From positions 1-57,411 of the forward strand of contig NZ_JAMOIH010000022.1 in assembly GCF_024448955.1 (NCBI RefSeq): a DNA stretch of 57,411 bases, in the 5' to 3' direction. Below, in pieces: positions 1-9,386 of this stretch (its first letter is position 1; the number at the start of each line of letters is the position of its first letter). The translations under genes were made by a program, and so were the position numbers. The stretch is from Stutzerimonas stutzeri. GTDB taxonomy: Bacteria; Pseudomonadota; Gammaproteobacteria; Pseudomonadales; Pseudomonadaceae. The notes beneath the pieces were generated by a model. The model worked only from the letters and a program-made list of their open reading frames with translations. It had not been told where the DNA came from and made no database searches.

Positions 1-1135
1 GAGCGACGATACCCGCCAGGTCGATGGCCGCTTCCACGCCAGAGTTGCCACCGCCGATCACCGCGACACGCTTGCCCTTGAACAGCGGGCCGTCGCAGTG
101 CGGGCAGTAGGCGACGCCACGGCCACGGTATTGCTGCTCGCCCGGCACGTTCATTTCACGCCAGCGGGCACCGGTGGCAATAATCAGCGTCTTTGCCTTG
201 AGCGAGCCGCCGTTTTCCAGTTTGATTTCGTGCAGGCCGCCTTCACCTGTAGCGGGTATCAGAGCCGCAGCACGCTGCAGGTTCATGATGTCAACGTCGT
301 ATTCGCGCACATGGTTTTCCAGTGCGCGGGCCAGTTTCGGGCCTTCGGTCTCGTTGACCGAGATGAAGTTCTCGATGGCCATGGTGTCCAGCACCTGACC
401 GCCGAAGCGCTCAGCTGCCACGCCGGTGCGGATGCCCTTACGCGCGGCATAGATGGCCGCGGCCGCTCCGGCAGGGCCACCACCAACGACGAGCACGTCG
501 AAGGCCTCCTTGGCGCTGAGCTTCTCGGCGTCACGCGCCGAGGCACCGGTGTCGAGCTTGGCGATAATTTCTTCCTCGCCCATGCGGCCCTGACCGAACA
601 GTTCACCGTTGAGGTAGATGCTCGGCACGGACATGATCTGACGGCGCTCGACTTCGTCCTGGAACAGCGCGCCGTCGATGGCGACGTGGCGGATGTTCGG
701 GTTGAGCACGGCCATCAGGTTCAGCGCCTGGACGACGTCCGGGCAGTTCTGGCAGGACAGCGAGAAGTAGGTTTCGAAGGTGTAGTCGCCGTCGATGTTC
801 TTGATCTGCTCGATGACTTCCGGTGCGGTCTTCGACGGATGGCCGCCGACCTGCAACAGGGCGAGCACCAGCGAGGTGAACTCGTGGCCCATCGGGATGC
901 CGGCGAAACGCAGGCTGATGTTGCCACCGATGCGGTTGAGTGCGAACGATGGGCGACGAGCATCATCACCATCGGTGCGCAGGGTGATCTGGTCGCTCAG
1001 GCTGACAATGTCTTCCAGCAGGGCGAGCATTTCCTGGGATTTCTCGCCGTCATCGAGGGACGCGACGATCTCGAACGGCTGAGTGACCTTTTCCAGATAG
1101 GCTTTCAACTGGGTCTTGAGATTGGTGTCCAGCAT
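1..1135 (-). CDS. ahpF: Alkyl hydroperoxide reductase subunit F, C-terminus beyond the window
   Basis: This flavoprotein disulfide reductase passes electrons from NADH to AhpC so that AhpC can reduce peroxides. I translated the minus strand from ATG 1135-1133, and 378 codons stay open to the left edge; the family is about 520 residues. The N-terminal thioredoxin-like module contains CQNC, followed by the FAD-binding GGGPAG motif. The redox-active CPHC lies near residues 344-347, followed by the NAD-binding GGGNSG motif. It lies downstream of ahpC on the same strand with a terminator-like hairpin between them, so ahpF probably receives reduced read-through from the ahpC promoter. The missing end is only the window boundary. 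Confidence 0.97.
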   Translation of the reverse strand, partial: MLDTNLKTQLKAYLEKVTQPFEIVASLDDGEKSQEMLALLEDIVSLSDQITLRTDGDDARRPSFALNRIGGNISLRFAGIPMGHEFTSLVLALLQVGGHPSKTAPEVIEQIKNIDGDYTFETYFSLSCQNCPDVVQALNLMAVLNPNIRHVAIDGALFQDEVERRQIMSVPSIYLNGELFGQGRMGEEEIIAKLDTGASARDAEKLSAKEAFDVLVVGGGPAGAAAAIYAARKGIRTGVAAERFGGQVLDTMAIENFISVNETEGPKLARALENHVREYDVDIMNLQRAAALIPATGEGGLHEIKLENGGSLKAKTLIIATGARWREMNVPGEQQYRGRGVAYCPHCDGPLFKGKRVAVIGGGNSGVEAAIDLAGIVA

Positions 1136-1180
1136 GAGCAGCGGTACCCCGTAGTGCGGATATGAAAATGCAGAAAATAA

Positions 1181-1209
1181 AACGCCTGGATAAACCGCAT
1201 CCAGGCGTT
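1181..1209 (-). terminator. Rho-independent terminator or attenuator between ahpC and ahpF
   Basis: A perfect 11-bp inverted repeat (1181-1191 with 1199-1209) has a 7-nt loop. Read on the minus strand it is followed by a T-rich run (TTTTATTTT). It lies between ahpC and ahpF, so it probably sets a high AhpC:AhpF ratio. The ratio is an inference. Confidence 0.8.
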
Positions 1210-1268
1210 GGGCTAGAGAGGCTGGGTTACAGCCCCTATAGCATGCAAGGCATTCGAGCGAATGAACC

Positions 1269-1832
1269 TTAGATCTTGCCGACCAGGTCCAGCGACGGAG
1301 CCAGGGTCTTCTCGCCTTCTTTCCACTTGGCCGGGCAGACTTCGCCAGGATGCGCGGCGGTGTACTGAGCAGCTTTCAGCTTGCGCAGGGTTTCGCTGAC
1401 GTCACGAGCGATTTCGTTGGAGTGGATTTCTACGGTCTTGATCACGCCTTCCGGGTTGATCAGGAAAGTGCCACGCAGAGCCAGACCTTCTTCAGCGATA
1501 TGTACGCCAAAAGCGTTGGTCAGCTGATGAGTCGGGTCACCGATCAGCGGGAACTGAGCCTTGCCTACAGCCGGGGAAGTCTCGTGCCAGACTTTGTGCG
1601 AGAAGTGGGTATCGGTGGTGACGATGTACACCTCGGTGCCAGCCTTCTGGAATTCGGCGTAGCTGTTGGCAGCGTCTTCGATCTCAGTCGGGCAGTTGAA
1701 GGTGAAGGCTGCCGGCATGAAGATCAGCACCGACCACTTGCCCTTCAGGGACTCTTCGGTGACTTCGATGAACTTGCCATTGTGGAAAGCGTTGACTTTG
1801 AACGGCTGAACTTGAGTGTTGATCAGAGACAT
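1269..1832 (-). CDS. ahpC: Alkyl hydroperoxide reductase subunit C (peroxiredoxin)
   Basis: This typical 2-Cys peroxiredoxin of 187 residues, the usual family length, reduces H2O2, organic hydroperoxides and peroxynitrite in the cytosol and is recycled by AhpF. The peroxidatic cysteine is Cys47 in FTFNCPTE and the resolving cysteine is Cys166 in GEVCPAKW. The start ATG 1832 follows an AAAAGGAG ribosome site. It is the first gene of ahpCF and has an OxyR-type operator about 70 bp upstream, consistent with peroxide induction. Confidence 0.98.
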   Translation of the reverse strand: MSLINTQVQPFKVNAFHNGKFIEVTEESLKGKWSVLIFMPAAFTFNCPTEIEDAANSYAEFQKAGTEVYIVTTDTHFSHKVWHETSPAVGKAQFPLIGDPTHQLTNAFGVHIAEEGLALRGTFLINPEGVIKTVEIHSNEIARDVSETLRKLKAAQYTAAHPGEVCPAKWKEGEKTLAPSLDLVGKI

Positions 1833-1900
1833 CTGCTAACTCCTTTTGGGATTAGAAATTTAACGGGGCCTACGATAACGCAGCTGACCGCATACGGTTA

Positions 1901-1937
1901 ATTGATTGAGGGAATAGAAGCGATAAGTTTTAACTAT
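1901..1937 (-). promoter_or_regulatory. Probable OxyR operator of ahpC
   Basis: On the minus strand, ATAGTTAAAACTTAT (1937-1923) matches 9 of the 10 fixed positions of the OxyR half-site ATAG-N-T-N3-A-N-CTAT. After a 7-nt spacer the second half (1915-1901) matches 6 of 10. This is the usual 37-bp OxyR architecture. The site ends 68 bp before the ahpC start, a normal place for activation. Confidence 0.65.
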
Positions 1938-2035
1938 CAAAACCATCTTCCCTATTATGACGGCATCGGATACGACCACTGCATCGACCGGCAATTCGGA
2001 TCAGCCTGTCGAGACGGAGTGATCGCGCTCAGCCA

Positions 2036-2977
2036 TCAATTCGGCCAGAATGCTCGGATCGCTGCGACCCCTTGGCCGCCCGCCCGCAGGGCCTGCGCCA
2101 GATCGGCAGGACCGAGCCCGCCCAATAGGTAAGCGGGCTGGCTGAAGCCTACCAGCAATTCAGCGGCGCGTGACCATCCCAAAGGCTGTACCTCTGGATG
2201 AGTGGCGGTAGGTAGTACCGGTGAGAGCGTAACGAAATCGACTCCCATCGTCATGGCCAGGTCCAGTTCAGCAGCATCATGACACGAGGCTGCGAGCCAT
2301 TGCCGGAGCGGGACCGGCCTGCCCTGCCCGGCATGATCGCGCAGCTGTTCAGCGGTCAGATGCCAGCCGGCCGTGGGAAATTCGTCCGCCCACTGCAGCG
2401 GCCCCTTCAGCATCAGCTGCGCCCGTCCGCCACACATCGCCGTTACCTCAGCCGCCAACGCTCGGTAGTCGAGATGGCACAGGGATGGGGCTCGCAACTG
2501 GATCAGCCGAATGCCTGCATCCAGTGCCCGAGCAACGCCGTCCAGCAATTGTTGCGGAGACAGGCCGTCAGGAGTAATCAGATAGTGATCCGGCAGACGC
2601 GCCGCCGTAATGATCGGCCGGTTCGCCGCCGGAAAACGGTAGTTCGGCAAGTCCGCAGGCTCCACCCAGCCCAGCGGTTGACCCTCAGCGCCGTGCGGCT
2701 CACCCGAGAAGGCCAGCACCTCCCATACATCCAGCAAAACCTGCTTGTCCGGATAGTCGTGACGCACCTGTATCAGCGGACGAGCCTCGGTAACGGTGAT
2801 GTTCAGTTCTTCCTGCAGCTCTCGCGCCAGCGCGGCCTCGACGGTTTCGCCAACCTCGACCTTACCGCCGGGGAACTCCCAAAGCCCGCCCTGGTGCTTG
2901 TCGAGCGGTCGCTTGGCGATCAGAACGAGGCCGTCAGGGGAGCGGATCACCGCGGCGGCGACATGGATTCGGTTCAT
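2036..2977 (-). CDS. Nudix hydrolase (MutT-like) fused to a ThiE-like domain
   Basis: The product is 313 residues. Residues 1-130 form a Nudix hydrolase of MutT type, with the Nudix box beginning GGKVEVGE and ending in RELQEEL; this family sanitises oxidised nucleotides such as 8-oxo-dGTP. Residues from about 145 to the end resemble thiamine-phosphate synthase (IQLRAPS, VDFVTLSPVLPTATHP). Canonical ThiE substrate residues look altered: LKGP stands where an IND-type motif is expected. The second domain may therefore not make thiamine phosphate. The same fusion lies beside argJ-secA in P. aeruginosa, as recalled. I chose ATG 2977 (MNRIHVAAAV) because the 21 residues upstream do not fit the family. 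Confidence 0.93.
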   Translation of the reverse strand: MNRIHVAAAVIRSPDGLVLIAKRPLDKHQGGLWEFPGGKVEVGETVEAALARELQEELNITVTEARPLIQVRHDYPDKQVLLDVWEVLAFSGEPHGAEGQPLGWVEPADLPNYRFPAANRPIITAARLPDHYLITPDGLSPQQLLDGVARALDAGIRLIQLRAPSLCHLDYRALAAEVTAMCGGRAQLMLKGPLQWADEFPTAGWHLTAEQLRDHAGQGRPVPLRQWLAASCHDAAELDLAMTMGVDFVTLSPVLPTATHPEVQPLGWSRAAELLVGFSQPAYLLGGLGPADLAQALRAGGQGVAAIRAFWPN

Positions 2978-3070
2978 GGCTAATTCGTTAGCTGGAAACT
3001 GGAAGAAGTGTCGGGCAGTCCAGCCTGCACGGCCTGCCACGCTCTGTCTTCAAGCTTTCAGCAAGCTGCT

Positions 3071-4288
3071 TTACGTTCGATATTCGGCATTGATCCGCAC
3101 GTACTCATGCGACAGATCGGTGGTCCAGATGGTCTCGCTGCAGCTACCGCGGCCCAGCTCGATACGGATCTCAATCTCCTCTTCGGCCATCACCGCAGCG
3201 CCCTGCTCTTCCGTGTAACTCGGCGATCGGCCGCCTTTACTGGCGATACAGACCGCACCGAGATAAACATCGATCTTGCTGACATCCAGCTCCGGCACGC
3301 CGGCACGGCCAACCGCCGCGAGGATGCGACCCCAGTTCGGATCGGAGGCGAACAGTGCGGTCTTGATCAGCGGCGAATGAGCAACGGCATAGCCGACATC
3401 CAGGCACTCCTGATGGTTCTTGCCGCCGTTGACTGTCACCGTGACGAACTTGGTGGCGCCTTCGCCGTCGCGGACGATGGATTGCGCAACGTCCATGCTC
3501 ACCTCGAACACGGCCTGCTTGAGCTTGGCGAACAGCTCGCCGCTGGCTTCGGTGATTTCCGGCAACGCCGCCTTTCCGGTCGCTACCAACATGCAGCAGT
3601 CGTTGGTCGAGGTATCGCCATCGATGGTGATGCGATTGAAGGACTTGTTAGCCGCATCGCGTAGCAGGTCCTGCAATACGGCCTGGCTGACCTTCGCATC
3701 TGTAGCGATGTAGCCGAGCATGGTGGCCATGTTCGGGCGGATCATGCCGGCGCCTTTGGATATGCCGGTAACGGTAACGGTAACGCCCTGGTGCTCGAAC
3801 TGACGGCTGGCGCCCTTGGGCAGGGTATCGGTGGTCATGATCCCGGTTGCGGCTTCGGCCCAGCGATTTTCGTCCAGGTCAGCCAGGGCGGCCGGCAATG
3901 CCGCCTCGATCTTCTCGACCGGAAGCGGCTCGCCGATCACACCGGTGGAGAATGGCAGAATGGCCGCTTCATCGACGCCGGCCAACTTGGCAAGACTAGC
4001 GCAGCTACGAATCGCCGCCTGCATTCCCGGTTCACCAGTACCGGCGTTTGCATTCCCGGTATTGGTGAGCAGATAGCGGACCGCTCCTTGTGCACGTTGT
4101 TTGGCCAGGATTACCGGCGCGGCGCAGAAAGCATTGAGCGTGAATACGCCGGCAATGGTCGAGCCTTCCGCACAGCGCATCACCACCACATCTTTGCGCC
4201 CTGGTCGCTTGATACCAGCCGATGCAATGCCAAGTTCAAACCCTGGCACCGGGTGCAATGTAGGTAAAGGACCAAGACCGACAGCCAT
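3071..4288 (-). CDS. argJ: Glutamate N-acetyltransferase / amino-acid acetyltransferase
   Basis: This 405-residue enzyme of the cyclic arginine pathway moves acetyl from N-acetylornithine to glutamate, and in many bacteria also makes N-acetylglutamate from acetyl-CoA. It is made as a proprotein that cleaves itself before the threonine of the conserved ATML motif, present here as NMATMLGY near residues 185-193. The C-terminus is the typical [11 protein letters not shown] chose ATG 4288 ([10 protein letters not shown]); a 14-residue extension to 4330 is open but atypical. It sits between secA and the Nudix gene on the same strand. Confidence 0.97.
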   Translation of the reverse strand: MAVGLGPLPTLHPVPGFELGIASAGIKRPGRKDVVVMRCAEGSTIAGVFTLNAFCAAPVILAKQRAQGAVRYLLTNTGNANAGTGEPGMQAAIRSCASLAKLAGVDEAAILPFSTGVIGEPLPVEKIEAALPAALADLDENRWAEAATGIMTTDTLPKGASRQFEHQGVTVTVTGISKGAGMIRPNMATMLGYIATDAKVSQAVLQDLLRDAANKSFNRITIDGDTSTNDCCMLVATGKAALPEITEASGELFAKLKQAVFEVSMDVAQSIVRDGEGATKFVTVTVNGGKNHQECLDVGYAVAHSPLIKTALFASDPNWGRILAAVGRAGVPELDVSKIDVYLGAVCIASKGGRSPSYTEEQGAAVMAEEEIEIRIELGRGSCSETIWTTDLSHEYVRINAEYRT

Positions 4289-4341
4289 TGATGCACTCCT
4301 CAGGACGAACGGATGGCCTTCAGCCACCACTAAACAGGGAT

Positions 4342-4375
4342 AAAAACGCCGCGAGCGGCTAAGCCGGTCGCGGCG
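4342..4375 (-). terminator. Rho-independent terminator after secA
   Basis: An 8-bp stem, CGCCGCGA/TCGCGGCG (4347-4354 with 4368-4375), encloses a second CGGC/GCCG stem. On the minus strand it is followed by five T (4346-4342). It sits just downstream of the secA stop. Confidence 0.85.
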
Positions 4376-4398
4376 CGGGTCATAACGAGCGGCTCAGG

Positions 4399-7137
4399 TT
4401 ATTGGACCTGCCCGTGACAATGCTTGTATTTCTTGCCGGAGCCACAGGGGCACGGCTCGTTGCGCCCGATCTTCGGTTCGACACGCACCGGAGCGACAGG
4501 TGCGGCGGCACCACCGGCAGCTTCCGGCTCCTCGTCGGGCTGTTCCAGGGCAGAGACTTCGGCATGCTGAAACTGCATGCGCTGCGCCAGCTCCTCGGCC
4601 TCGCGGCGCAGACGCTGCTCTTCCTCGGCCGGGTCCTCGCGGCGGACCTGGACGTGGGAAAGGACGCGAATGCTGTCGCGCTTGATCGACTCGAGCAGTT
4701 CCTGGAACAACGTGAACGACTCACGTTTGTATTCCTGCTTCGGATTCTTTTGGGCGTACCCGCGCAGATGGATACCGTGACGCAAGTGATCCATGGTCGA
4801 CAAATGGTCTTTCCACAGATCATCAAGCACACGCAGGACGATTTGCTTCTCGAAGGATCGCAGCGCCTCTGCGCCAGCCATTTCTTCCTTCTCGTTGTAG
4901 GCATCGACCAAGGCCTGCAGGATGCGCTCGCGCAGGGTTTCCTCGTAGAGCTTCTCGTCTTCGTCAAGCCACTGCTGAACCGGCAAACGAACACCAAAAT
5001 CGCTGTACAGCACCGCTTCTAGGCCGGCGATATCCCACTGCTCTGGCAGCGACTGCGGCGGAATGTGCTGGCTGATAGCCGAATCGAGCGCTTCACGTCG
5101 GAACTCGGCGATGGTCTCGCCGATTTCATCGGCCGCTAGCAGGCTGTTGCGCATGTGGTAAATGACCTTGCGCTGTTCGTTGGCAACATCATCGTATTCC
5201 AGCAACTGCTTACGCATGTCGAAGTTGCGCCCTTCGACTTTGCGCTGCGCTTTCTCGATGGCATTGGTGACCATGCGATGCTCGATGGCCTCACCAGATT
5301 CCATGCCAAGCGCCTTCATGAAGTTCTTCACCCGATCCGAGGCGAAGATGCGCATCAGGCTGTCCTCAAGGGACAGATAAAAACGGCTGGAACCGGCATC
5401 GCCCTGACGACCGGCACGACCGCGCAACTGGTTGTCGATACGACGCGATTCGTGGCGTTCGGAAGCGATCACATGCAGCCCGCCAGCCTCCAGCACGGCC
5501 TGGTGGCGCTTCTGCCAGTCTGCCTTGATTTGTGCGATCTGCTCCTCGGTGGGATTCTCCATCGCCGCAACTTCGACTTCCCAGTTGCCGCCCAGCAGGA
5601 TGTCGGTACCGCGGCCGGCCATGTTGGTGGCGATGGTCACCGCACCCGGGCGACCGGCCTGCGCAATGATCTCGGCTTCCTTATCGTGGTGCTTGGCGTT
5701 GAGTACCTTGTGCTCGATGCCTTCCTTTTCCAGCAGCCGCGACACGTACTCGGAACTCTCGATTGTCGCCGTACCGACCAGAACCGGGCGGCCGTTGTTC
5801 TGGCAATCCTTGATGTCGGTGATGATCGCAGCGAACTTCTCCTCCTGGGTCAGATAGACCAAGTCGTTGTAGTCCTTGCGCGCGAGCGGCTTGTTGGTCG
5901 GAATGACCATGACCGGCAGGCTGTAGATCTGCATGAACTCAAAGGCTTCGGTATCGGCGGTGCCGGTCATACCGGAAAGCTTGCTGTACAGACGGAAGTA
6001 ATTCTGGAAGGTAGTGGAGGCCAGGGTCTGGCTTTCCGGCTGGATCGGCAGGTTTTCCTTCGCCTCGATGGCTTGGTGCAGGCCTTCGGAGAGGCGGCGA
6101 CCCGGCATGGTACGACCGGTGTGCTCGTCAATCAGCAGAACCTGGTTGTTCTGCACGATGTACTCGACGTTGCGATGGAACAGCTTGTGCGCGCGCAGAC
6201 TGGAATAGACGTGTGTCAGCAATCCCAAATTGTGCGCGGAATAAAGACTTTCACCTTCGGCCAGCAACCCGGCGCGGGTGAGCATCTCCTCGACGAACTG
6301 GTGGCCCTGCTCGTTCAGCTCGACCTGGCGGGTCTTTTCATCGATGGAGAAGTGGCCCTCCTGAGTGACGACGCCCTCTTCTTCCTCGATGTGCTGCGTA
6401 AGTAGCGGAATCAGCTGGTTGATCTGCTGATAAAGCTTGGAGCTGTCCTCGGCTTGCCCGGAAATGATCAGCGGCGTCCGCGCTTCGTCGATGAGGATCG
6501 AGTCCACCTCGTCGATCACCGCGAAGTTGAGTTCGCGCTGGTTCTTGTCCGCAAGGCTGAACGCCATGTTGTCGCGCAGGTAGTCGAAGCCAAACTCGTT
6601 GTTGGTGCCGTAGGTAATGTCGGCGGCATAGGCGGCACGCTTTTCTTCCGGTGGCTGGAACGGCGTGACGATGCCTACAGAGAGACCGAGAAACTCGTAC
6701 AACGGACGCATCCAGTTGGCGTCGCGGCGCGCCAGGTAGTCGTTCACCGTGACCACGTGAACGCCCTTCCCAGCGAGCGCGTTGAGGTAGACCGCGAGCG
6801 TTGCCACCAGGGTCTTGCCTTCACCGGTGCGCATCTCGGCGATCTTGCCCTCGTGCAGGGTCATGCCACCGATCAGCTGTACATCGAAGTGACGCATGCC
6901 CATCACGCGCTTGCCGGCTTCGCGGCAGACCGCGAAGGCTTCGGGGAGAATCTGGTCGAGGGTCTCGCCTTGGCCGAGGCGGGCCTTGAACTCTTCGGTT
7001 TTGCTTCGCAATTGCTCGTCGGATAGAGACAGCATCTGCTCTTCGAGCGCATTGACGGCTTGTACCGCCTTGAGCATGCGCTTGACCTCACGGTCATTCT
7101 TGCTACCAAAGAGCTTCTTCATTAAAGGCGCAAACAT
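4399..7137 (-). CDS. secA: Preprotein translocase motor ATPase SecA
   Basis: SecA drives unfolded preproteins through SecYEG using ATP. The 912 residues match the usual length. The N-terminus [14 protein letters not shown] is standard, and Walker A appears as MRTGEGKT and Walker B as VIDEVD. The C-terminal zinc site [14 protein letters not shown], for SecB and phospholipid contact, is intact. The start is set at ATG 7137 because the family starts with MFAPL; an in-frame ATG at 7155 adds six atypical residues. It is divergent from dciA and has its own terminator. Confidence 0.98.
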   Translation of the reverse strand: MFAPLMKKLFGSKNDREVKRMLKAVQAVNALEEQMLSLSDEQLRSKTEEFKARLGQGETLDQILPEAFAVCREAGKRVMGMRHFDVQLIGGMTLHEGKIAEMRTGEGKTLVATLAVYLNALAGKGVHVVTVNDYLARRDANWMRPLYEFLGLSVGIVTPFQPPEEKRAAYAADITYGTNNEFGFDYLRDNMAFSLADKNQRELNFAVIDEVDSILIDEARTPLIISGQAEDSSKLYQQINQLIPLLTQHIEEEEGVVTQEGHFSIDEKTRQVELNEQGHQFVEEMLTRAGLLAEGESLYSAHNLGLLTHVYSSLRAHKLFHRNVEYIVQNNQVLLIDEHTGRTMPGRRLSEGLHQAIEAKENLPIQPESQTLASTTFQNYFRLYSKLSGMTGTADTEAFEFMQIYSLPVMVIPTNKPLARKDYNDLVYLTQEEKFAAIITDIKDCQNNGRPVLVGTATIESSEYVSRLLEKEGIEHKVLNAKHHDKEAEIIAQAGRPGAVTIATNMAGRGTDILLGGNWEVEVAAMENPTEEQIAQIKADWQKRHQAVLEAGGLHVIASERHESRRIDNQLRGRAGRQGDAGSSRFYLSLEDSLMRIFASDRVKNFMKALGMESGEAIEHRMVTNAIEKAQRKVEGRNFDMRKQLLEYDDVANEQRKVIYHMRNSLLAADEIGETIAEFRREALDSAISQHIPPQSLPEQWDIAGLEAVLYSDFGVRLPVQQWLDEDEKLYEETLRERILQALVDAYNEKEEMAGAEALRSFEKQIVLRVLDDLWKDHLSTMDHLRHGIHLRGYAQKNPKQEYKRESFTLFQELLESIKRDSIRVLSHVQVRREDPAEEEQRLRREAEELAQRMQFQHAEVSALEQPDEEPEAAGGAAAPVAPVRVEPKIGRNEPCPCGSGKKYKHCHGQVQ

Positions 7138-7450
7138 ATCGACAAGGACTTCCATGCTGGGGATGGAGGCACGGCCGCAGGGCCACCACGGCTGCGTGCA
7201 AAGGGGGCATTCTACTCGGAAACGTCCGAGAGGAAAGGTGCCTTACTGCGCAGCCAAGGCAGCCAAGCATGCGGTAAGTTGCCGACCGCACGGTCACGTC
7301 CGAACCCGCAAGGGCTATCTGCCAGTACCGACGGCCCGACTTCAGATGGGCCAGTCGCTTACTGCGTTCACCGCCTCGATCGGCCGACACGGCGATATTC
7401 GAGCTTCTGCTAACATAGCCCGCTCACCCTTTCTAGTTCGAGCTTTGACC
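7138..7450. promoter_or_regulatory. Divergent intergenic region, secA / dciA
   Basis: This 313-bp gap separates two divergent start codons and must carry both promoters. A small hairpin CTCGGA-AACG-TCCGAG (7215-7230) lies in the secA leader. I see no SecM-like peptide with an arrest motif and no confident -35/-10 pair. Confidence 0.5.
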
Positions 7451-7912
7451 ATGTCGCTGCGTCCCCTGCCGGCCCGAGCACCCGTTGCGCTACTACGCGA
7501 GGCGAAGCCGCTGAAAGCCTTGTTCGGCGAGGCAAGACGACTCGACCATCTGCAGCGGCTGGTCGAAAGCCAGTTGCAGCCCGCAGCGCGAGAGTATTGC
7601 CGTGTGGCCTCGTGGCGTGAGGGCACTCTTCTTCTCATCGTCACCGACGGCCATTGGGCGACGCGTCTGCGCTATCAACAACGCCGGTTGCAGCGGCAAC
7701 TGCAAGGCATGAACGAATTCACCGGGCTGAGCCGGATCCAGTTCAAGGTCCAACCTCCCGAGGCGCCCCGATATAAACCCGGGCCGGCACCGGAACTGTC
7801 GGCAAGCGCGGCGGACAACATCCAGCAAACGGCGCAGGGCATTACAGACCCGAGACTCAGGGCCGCGCTCGAGCGACTCGCTAGCCATGCCCAACCGGCC
7901 AAAGGCGACTGA
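7451..7912 (+). CDS. dciA: DciA-type helicase loader (DUF721)
   Basis: The 153-residue DUF721 protein starts at ATG 7451 (MSLRPLPARA). Residues 20-100 form the DUF721 domain, including WREGTLLLIV and HWATRLRYQQ. In bacteria without dnaC-type loaders this family loads the DnaB replicative helicase, so that is the likely role. The C-terminal third is proline- and alanine-rich and looks disordered. The position divergent from secA matches P. aeruginosa gene order. Confidence 0.85.
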   Translation: MSLRPLPARAPVALLREAKPLKALFGEARRLDHLQRLVESQLQPAAREYCRVASWREGTLLLIVTDGHWATRLRYQQRRLQRQLQGMNEFTGLSRIQFKVQPPEAPRYKPGPAPELSASAADNIQQTAQGITDPRLRAALERLASHAQPAKGD

Positions 7913-8027
7913 CCAGCACGTATCTGCGCATGACGCGGTCGCAACCTAGCCTAGTCAGGGTTAGCATGTTCGCGGACTCAATCGAAATCGAGGTATTGAT
8001 GCCTGCCCACTCGAAAGGCGACCGATC

Positions 8028-8492
8028 GTGCTGATCGGCGCCCTGTTGATCGCCACCTGGGTGATTCTGCTGATTCGCTATCCCCTTCGAGCGATTCCAA
8101 TCTCACTGGGAGCACTATTCGGGTTGGGCCTGGTTGCCGCGTGGGTGATCTGGCAGGAACAACGTGAAGAACACCTGCTTGCTCAGCTCGAACTACGGCT
8201 GGAATACGCACCCGCGACCTGTCCGGCGGCACAGCCGTTGCGTATCACGCTCGACAACCATAGTCCGCAGCCATTGCAAAGCCTACGTTGGGAGGTCGGC
8301 GCCTATTCGCCCGGCTCCAGCCTGGATTTGGTGACCTCGAACTACGACGCACCTCAATACCGGGGGCCGGGCGACCTGCAACCCGGCCAACGCTGGGAAT
8401 CCTGCTTCCCCTTGCCGCCGCTGCGCGCCGGCTATCGCGGTAGTAGCCTGGAGTTTCGGGCCGAGCGGCTTCAAGGGCACTTCGACCATTGA
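8028..8492 (+). CDS. Small membrane-anchored protein of unknown function
   Basis: The 154-residue ORF starts with GTG 8028. Two hydrophobic segments (residues 2-16 and 22-42) are followed by a hydrophilic domain containing LEYAPATCPAAQPL, a Trp-rich WEVGAYSPG stretch and RWESCFPLPPLRAGY. The shape is two inner-membrane helices with a small beta-rich periplasmic domain. I do not recognise the family. It lies between dciA and yebG on the same strand with roughly 100-bp gaps, so it may have its own promoter. Confidence 0.75.
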   Translation: MLIGALLIATWVILLIRYPLRAIPISLGALFGLGLVAAWVIWQEQREEHLLAQLELRLEYAPATCPAAQPLRITLDNHSPQPLQSLRWEVGAYSPGSSLDLVTSNYDAPQYRGPGDLQPGQRWESCFPLPPLRAGYRGSSLEFRAERLQGHFDH

Positions 8493-8543
8493 GATGGCCA
8501 TAGGACACACAAGCGCTTTTCATTCGTCGCCAGGCGGCATATG

Positions 8544-8559
8544 CTGTATAAAAAACCAG
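8544..8559 (+). promoter_or_regulatory. LexA (SOS) box of yebG
   Basis: CTGTATAAAAAACCAG matches the LexA core CTG-N10-CAG exactly, with an A/T-rich centre. It ends 25 bp before the yebG start codon, where LexA would cover the promoter. The family is SOS-induced in E. coli. Confidence 0.88.
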
Positions 8560-8584
8560 TAAGTCAATTTAGCCGAGGTGGTTG

Positions 8585-8845
8585 ATGGCCGTCGAAGTGG
8601 TGTACCGCAGCAGCCGGGACCTGGAGCGTTTATTCATGGATAAAGCCGAAGCCGATCGTCACGACAAAATGCTTGAGCTGGCCGAAGCCCTCGCTGCGGC
8701 GTTGCAGAAGGCCTCTCCATCCCTGAGCGAACAGCAGGCCGATGACATAGGCATCTTCATGGCCCGGCATCGAGATCTATTTGCCAAGGCTTTCAAGAAC
8801 AATCCAGAAGTACTGACTGAGCTGCCAGCCACGACCGAAGCGTGA
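8585..8845 (+). CDS. yebG: YebG-family SOS-induced protein
   Basis: The 86-residue protein begins MAVEVVYRSSRD. It carries the YebG pattern KAEADRHDKMLELAE, followed by a helical region ending in FKNNPEVL. YebG is a small DNA-damage-inducible protein of unclear biochemical role, controlled by LexA and also cAMP in E. coli. I chose ATG 8585 over the TTG at 8582. The perfect LexA box upstream supports the assignment. Confidence 0.92.
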   Translation: MAVEVVYRSSRDLERLFMDKAEADRHDKMLELAEALAAALQKASPSLSEQQADDIGIFMARHRDLFAKAFKNNPEVLTELPATTEA

Positions 8846-8968
8846 TGGCGCCCCCTCATCGCATCCGTCTGGTGCTACGTATCGCCACAGCGAAACACGC
8901 CCGACGGGCGAAACTTGTCATTCGATCCGCCGGTCCATTGCGTGCAGTCATCCCAACCAGGTACCGGC

Positions 8969-9238
8969 ATGGACAGTCCATTCAAGAAAATCAGCGATGT
9001 GTTTCAGCCCCACTACAACGTCAATTTCAGTATCGAAAAACCTGACGGTAGTATTCTACTGACGCTGACCGACGCAGCTGGCGTGGCGGTCAAACGCTTC
9101 ATTAGCACCAGTCAATGGCGGGACCAGCAGCAGCTCGAACGCTTGATCACCAGCCTGCAGTTCAGCCTGGCGATAGAGCGTGGTGAGCACGCCAGTTTCT
9201 ATCAGCCAGCCAAGCATTCAACCTCAGCCACTCAGTAA
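8969..9238 (+). CDS. DUF3509 family protein
   Basis: The 89-residue protein (MDSPFKKISDVFQPHY...) resembles the small DUF3509 family of pseudomonads. A beta-rich core (VNFSIEKPDGSILLTL) is followed by a helix (QQLERLITSLQFSLAIERG). No function is known. ATG 8969 is chosen because the 18 residues upstream do not fit the family. It follows yebG after about 120 bp. Confidence 0.85.
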   Translation: MDSPFKKISDVFQPHYNVNFSIEKPDGSILLTLTDAAGVAVKRFISTSQWRDQQQLERLITSLQFSLAIERGEHASFYQPAKHSTSATQ

Positions 9239-9386
9239 CCAACGTCTGACGCCTGCAGTAGCTGCAACCCCGCGCTGTTCTTCCAACAAAAATAAAAAGT
9301 TTTCAGGTCATGCCGACGCGATGTTTTGGCACCGCGAGCCATACCACTGGGCCCGTCTCGGTCGTTTTCGCCTTCAGTCGAACCGA

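Noticed and set aside
98..1165. Long plus-strand frame (355 codons) at the left edge
   Set aside because: It is antisense to ahpF, whose motifs are clear on the minus strand.
2977..3070. TPP riboswitch upstream of the Nudix-ThiE gene
   Set aside because: Only 93 bp separate the gene from argJ and no THI-box sequence is visible.
5155..6405. 416-codon plus-strand frame
   Set aside because: Antisense to secA; no domain recognised, and G+C-rich genes often give long antisense frames.
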